A DNA stretch of 6,308 nucleotides. Source: Candidatus Fermentibacteraceae bacterium (GTDB lineage Bacteria; Fermentibacterota; Fermentibacteria; Fermentibacterales; JCC-6). Of this stretch, positions 5,414 through 6,308 are shown piece by piece. The position numbers and the translations under genes are program-made. The stretch covers positions 1-6,308 of the forward strand of contig JAUVJW010000124.1 in assembly GCA_030596465.1 (NCBI GenBank), given 5' to 3'. The notes under the pieces were generated by a model. It did no database searches and had not been told where the DNA came from. It saw only the letters and a list, made by a program, of their open reading frames with translations. How positions within the stretch are numbered: position 1 is the first letter of the stretch; each line of letters begins with the position of its first letter.

Positions 5414-6308
5414 GTGAAGTTCTTTTCACTGTTACTGATTCTTGCAGCCGTAGCCGGAGCGGAATGGATTGACTTCGGGCTGGATGGCTTGCCTTCCGCT
5501 GAAATAACTGTACTTGAGGCAACACCTTCAGGAATTCTTGTAGAGTTGGTTGTTCCAGGTATAGAAATCAACCAGATCACCAGAGAAGGAAATATTTACC
5601 ATGAACTATCCATACCCGGCATGATACCAAACACGGCCGGGGAAGGTCATCCCTCCATCCCTTCTCTCTCTTTTCTTGCTGCTGTATCAGAGGCTGGTGT
5701 ATCCAGCATCACAGTGGAACAGTCTTCCTGGTTTGAGTTGGGACAGTTCACTCCCGCGCCAATGCAACCCATTCCCGTTGACAATTCCTGCGAAGAGATT
5801 CCCTTTGCGGTCGTTCCATCATCCTACAGTGGTGTACATCCCTCCCTGCAGGCCTCCTGGGTCAGCGACGGCGTACTCCGTGGCGTAGATGTTGGAAGAA
5901 TCAACATTTCTCCCATAAGGTGGAATGCTGAAACAGGAATTCTCTCCGGGGTCTCCAGAATGCTGGTCAGAATAGAGTTTGCCGGTTCTGTTTCAATCGA
6001 ACAACGCCTTCACAGCAGATTCTGGAACTCAACTTTCCAGCGCACTCTGGTAAATGCCAGTGTTCTTGGATCTCCCGTAATTACCGTAAACAACACAACT
6101 TCTGAACCAGTAAAGGCTTTAAATCGCAGACAGGCTGACGAAATCACCGCCGCTGATTTTCTTATTATTGCGGGAGATGATTTCGTTGACTCAATGATGG
6201 ATTCCTTCATTGCCGCAAAAATGGAGCAGGGCTTCCTCACCGCTCTTGTTGCCGGCGGTTCCTGGTCTCAAACAGAAATTAAAGCCTATGTGCAGAATGC
6301 CTATGACA
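5414..6308 (+). CDS. N-terminal part of a gingipain-like (C25) secreted cysteine peptidase precursor (3' end outside window)
   Basis: The frame is open from GTG 5414 to the window edge: 298 codons plus one base. AAGGAG lies seven bases upstream of the GTG and no better start is in frame. Residues 1-16 (MKFFSLLLILAAVAGA) are a classic signal peptide. Residues about 35-220 follow the C25 propeptide pattern: GEGHPSIPSLSF with its G-x-P-x-x-P core, a P-rich stretch near 113-122, GVLRGVDVGRINISPIRWN and a final beta strand MLVRIEF. From about 243 the start of the C25 catalytic domain is seen: ITAADFLIIAGDDFVDSM, then TEIKAYVQNAYD. The catalytic His and Cys lie beyond the window, so activity cannot be judged. 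Homologues are exported zymogens acting at or outside the cell surface, often carrying a C-terminal sorting domain; that part is not visible. The gene is divergent from the Tyr-rich repeat gene and shares the 188-base intergenic region with it. Confidence 0.87.
   Translation, partial: MKFFSLLLILAAVAGAEWIDFGLDGLPSAEITVLEATPSGILVELVVPGIEINQITREGNIYHELSIPGMIPNTAGEGHPSIPSLSFLAAVSEAGVSSITVEQSSWFELGQFTPAPMQPIPVDNSCEEIPFAVVPSSYSGVHPSLQASWVSDGVLRGVDVGRINISPIRWNAETGILSGVSRMLVRIEFAGSVSIEQRLHSRFWNSTFQRTLVNASVLGSPVITVNNTTSEPVKALNRRQADEITAADFLIIAGDDFVDSMMDSFIAAKMEQGFLTALVAGGSWSQTEIKAYVQNAYD

Overview
The window looks like a chromosomal stretch from a free-living Gram-negative bacterium of moderate GC content (roughly mid-40s percent by eye). 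A gingipain-type (C25) secreted peptidase, a DUF6150-like Tyr-rich repeat protein, DUF4097-type beta-repeat proteins and a multi-PAS hybrid kinase together suggest a member of the FCB/candidate-phylum group (Fermentibacterota- or Cloacimonadota-like). That placement is inference from gene content and is weak. There are no RNA genes, insertion sequences, CRISPR arrays or phage genes.

Layout. Almost everything is coding, and seven genes are supported. Six lie on the minus strand and are read from right to left: a secreted Tyr-rich repeat protein (4884-5225), an AlbA_2/Schlafen-type protein (4276-4923), a cytoplasmic SHOCT-like plus beta-repeat protein (3274-4179), a DUF2089-type zinc-ribbon/HTH protein (2904-3281), an exported DUF4097-like beta-repeat protein (2182-2907), and a long triple-PAS hybrid-kinase-like protein (2189 to beyond the left edge). 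A seventh gene is divergent on the plus strand: the start of a C25-type peptidase precursor (5414 to beyond the right edge). The two edge genes are open at the window ends. The only sizeable non-coding segments are the 96-base promoter/leader region 4180-4275 and the divergent 188-base intergenic region 5226-5413.

How the genes may work together. The four genes from 4179 leftward overlap by 8, 4 and 8 bases and have one good sigma-70-like promoter (TTGACA-16-TATCAT), so they are almost certainly one translationally coupled operon. It combines a cytoplasmic beta-repeat protein, a small zinc-ribbon DNA-binding candidate sharing a helical module with it, an exported beta-repeat protein, and a signalling protein whose kinase core has lost the phospho-acceptor His and the ATP-binding boxes while keeping the fold. 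I read this as a candidate envelope- or stress-sensing module related in parts to the YvlB/DUF2089/DUF4097 gene sets, ending in a non-catalytic sensor scaffold. The upstream pair (Tyr-rich repeat protein and AlbA_2 protein) overlaps by 40 bases, has its own promoter region and ends 26 bases before the operon promoter with no visible terminator, so read-through is possible.
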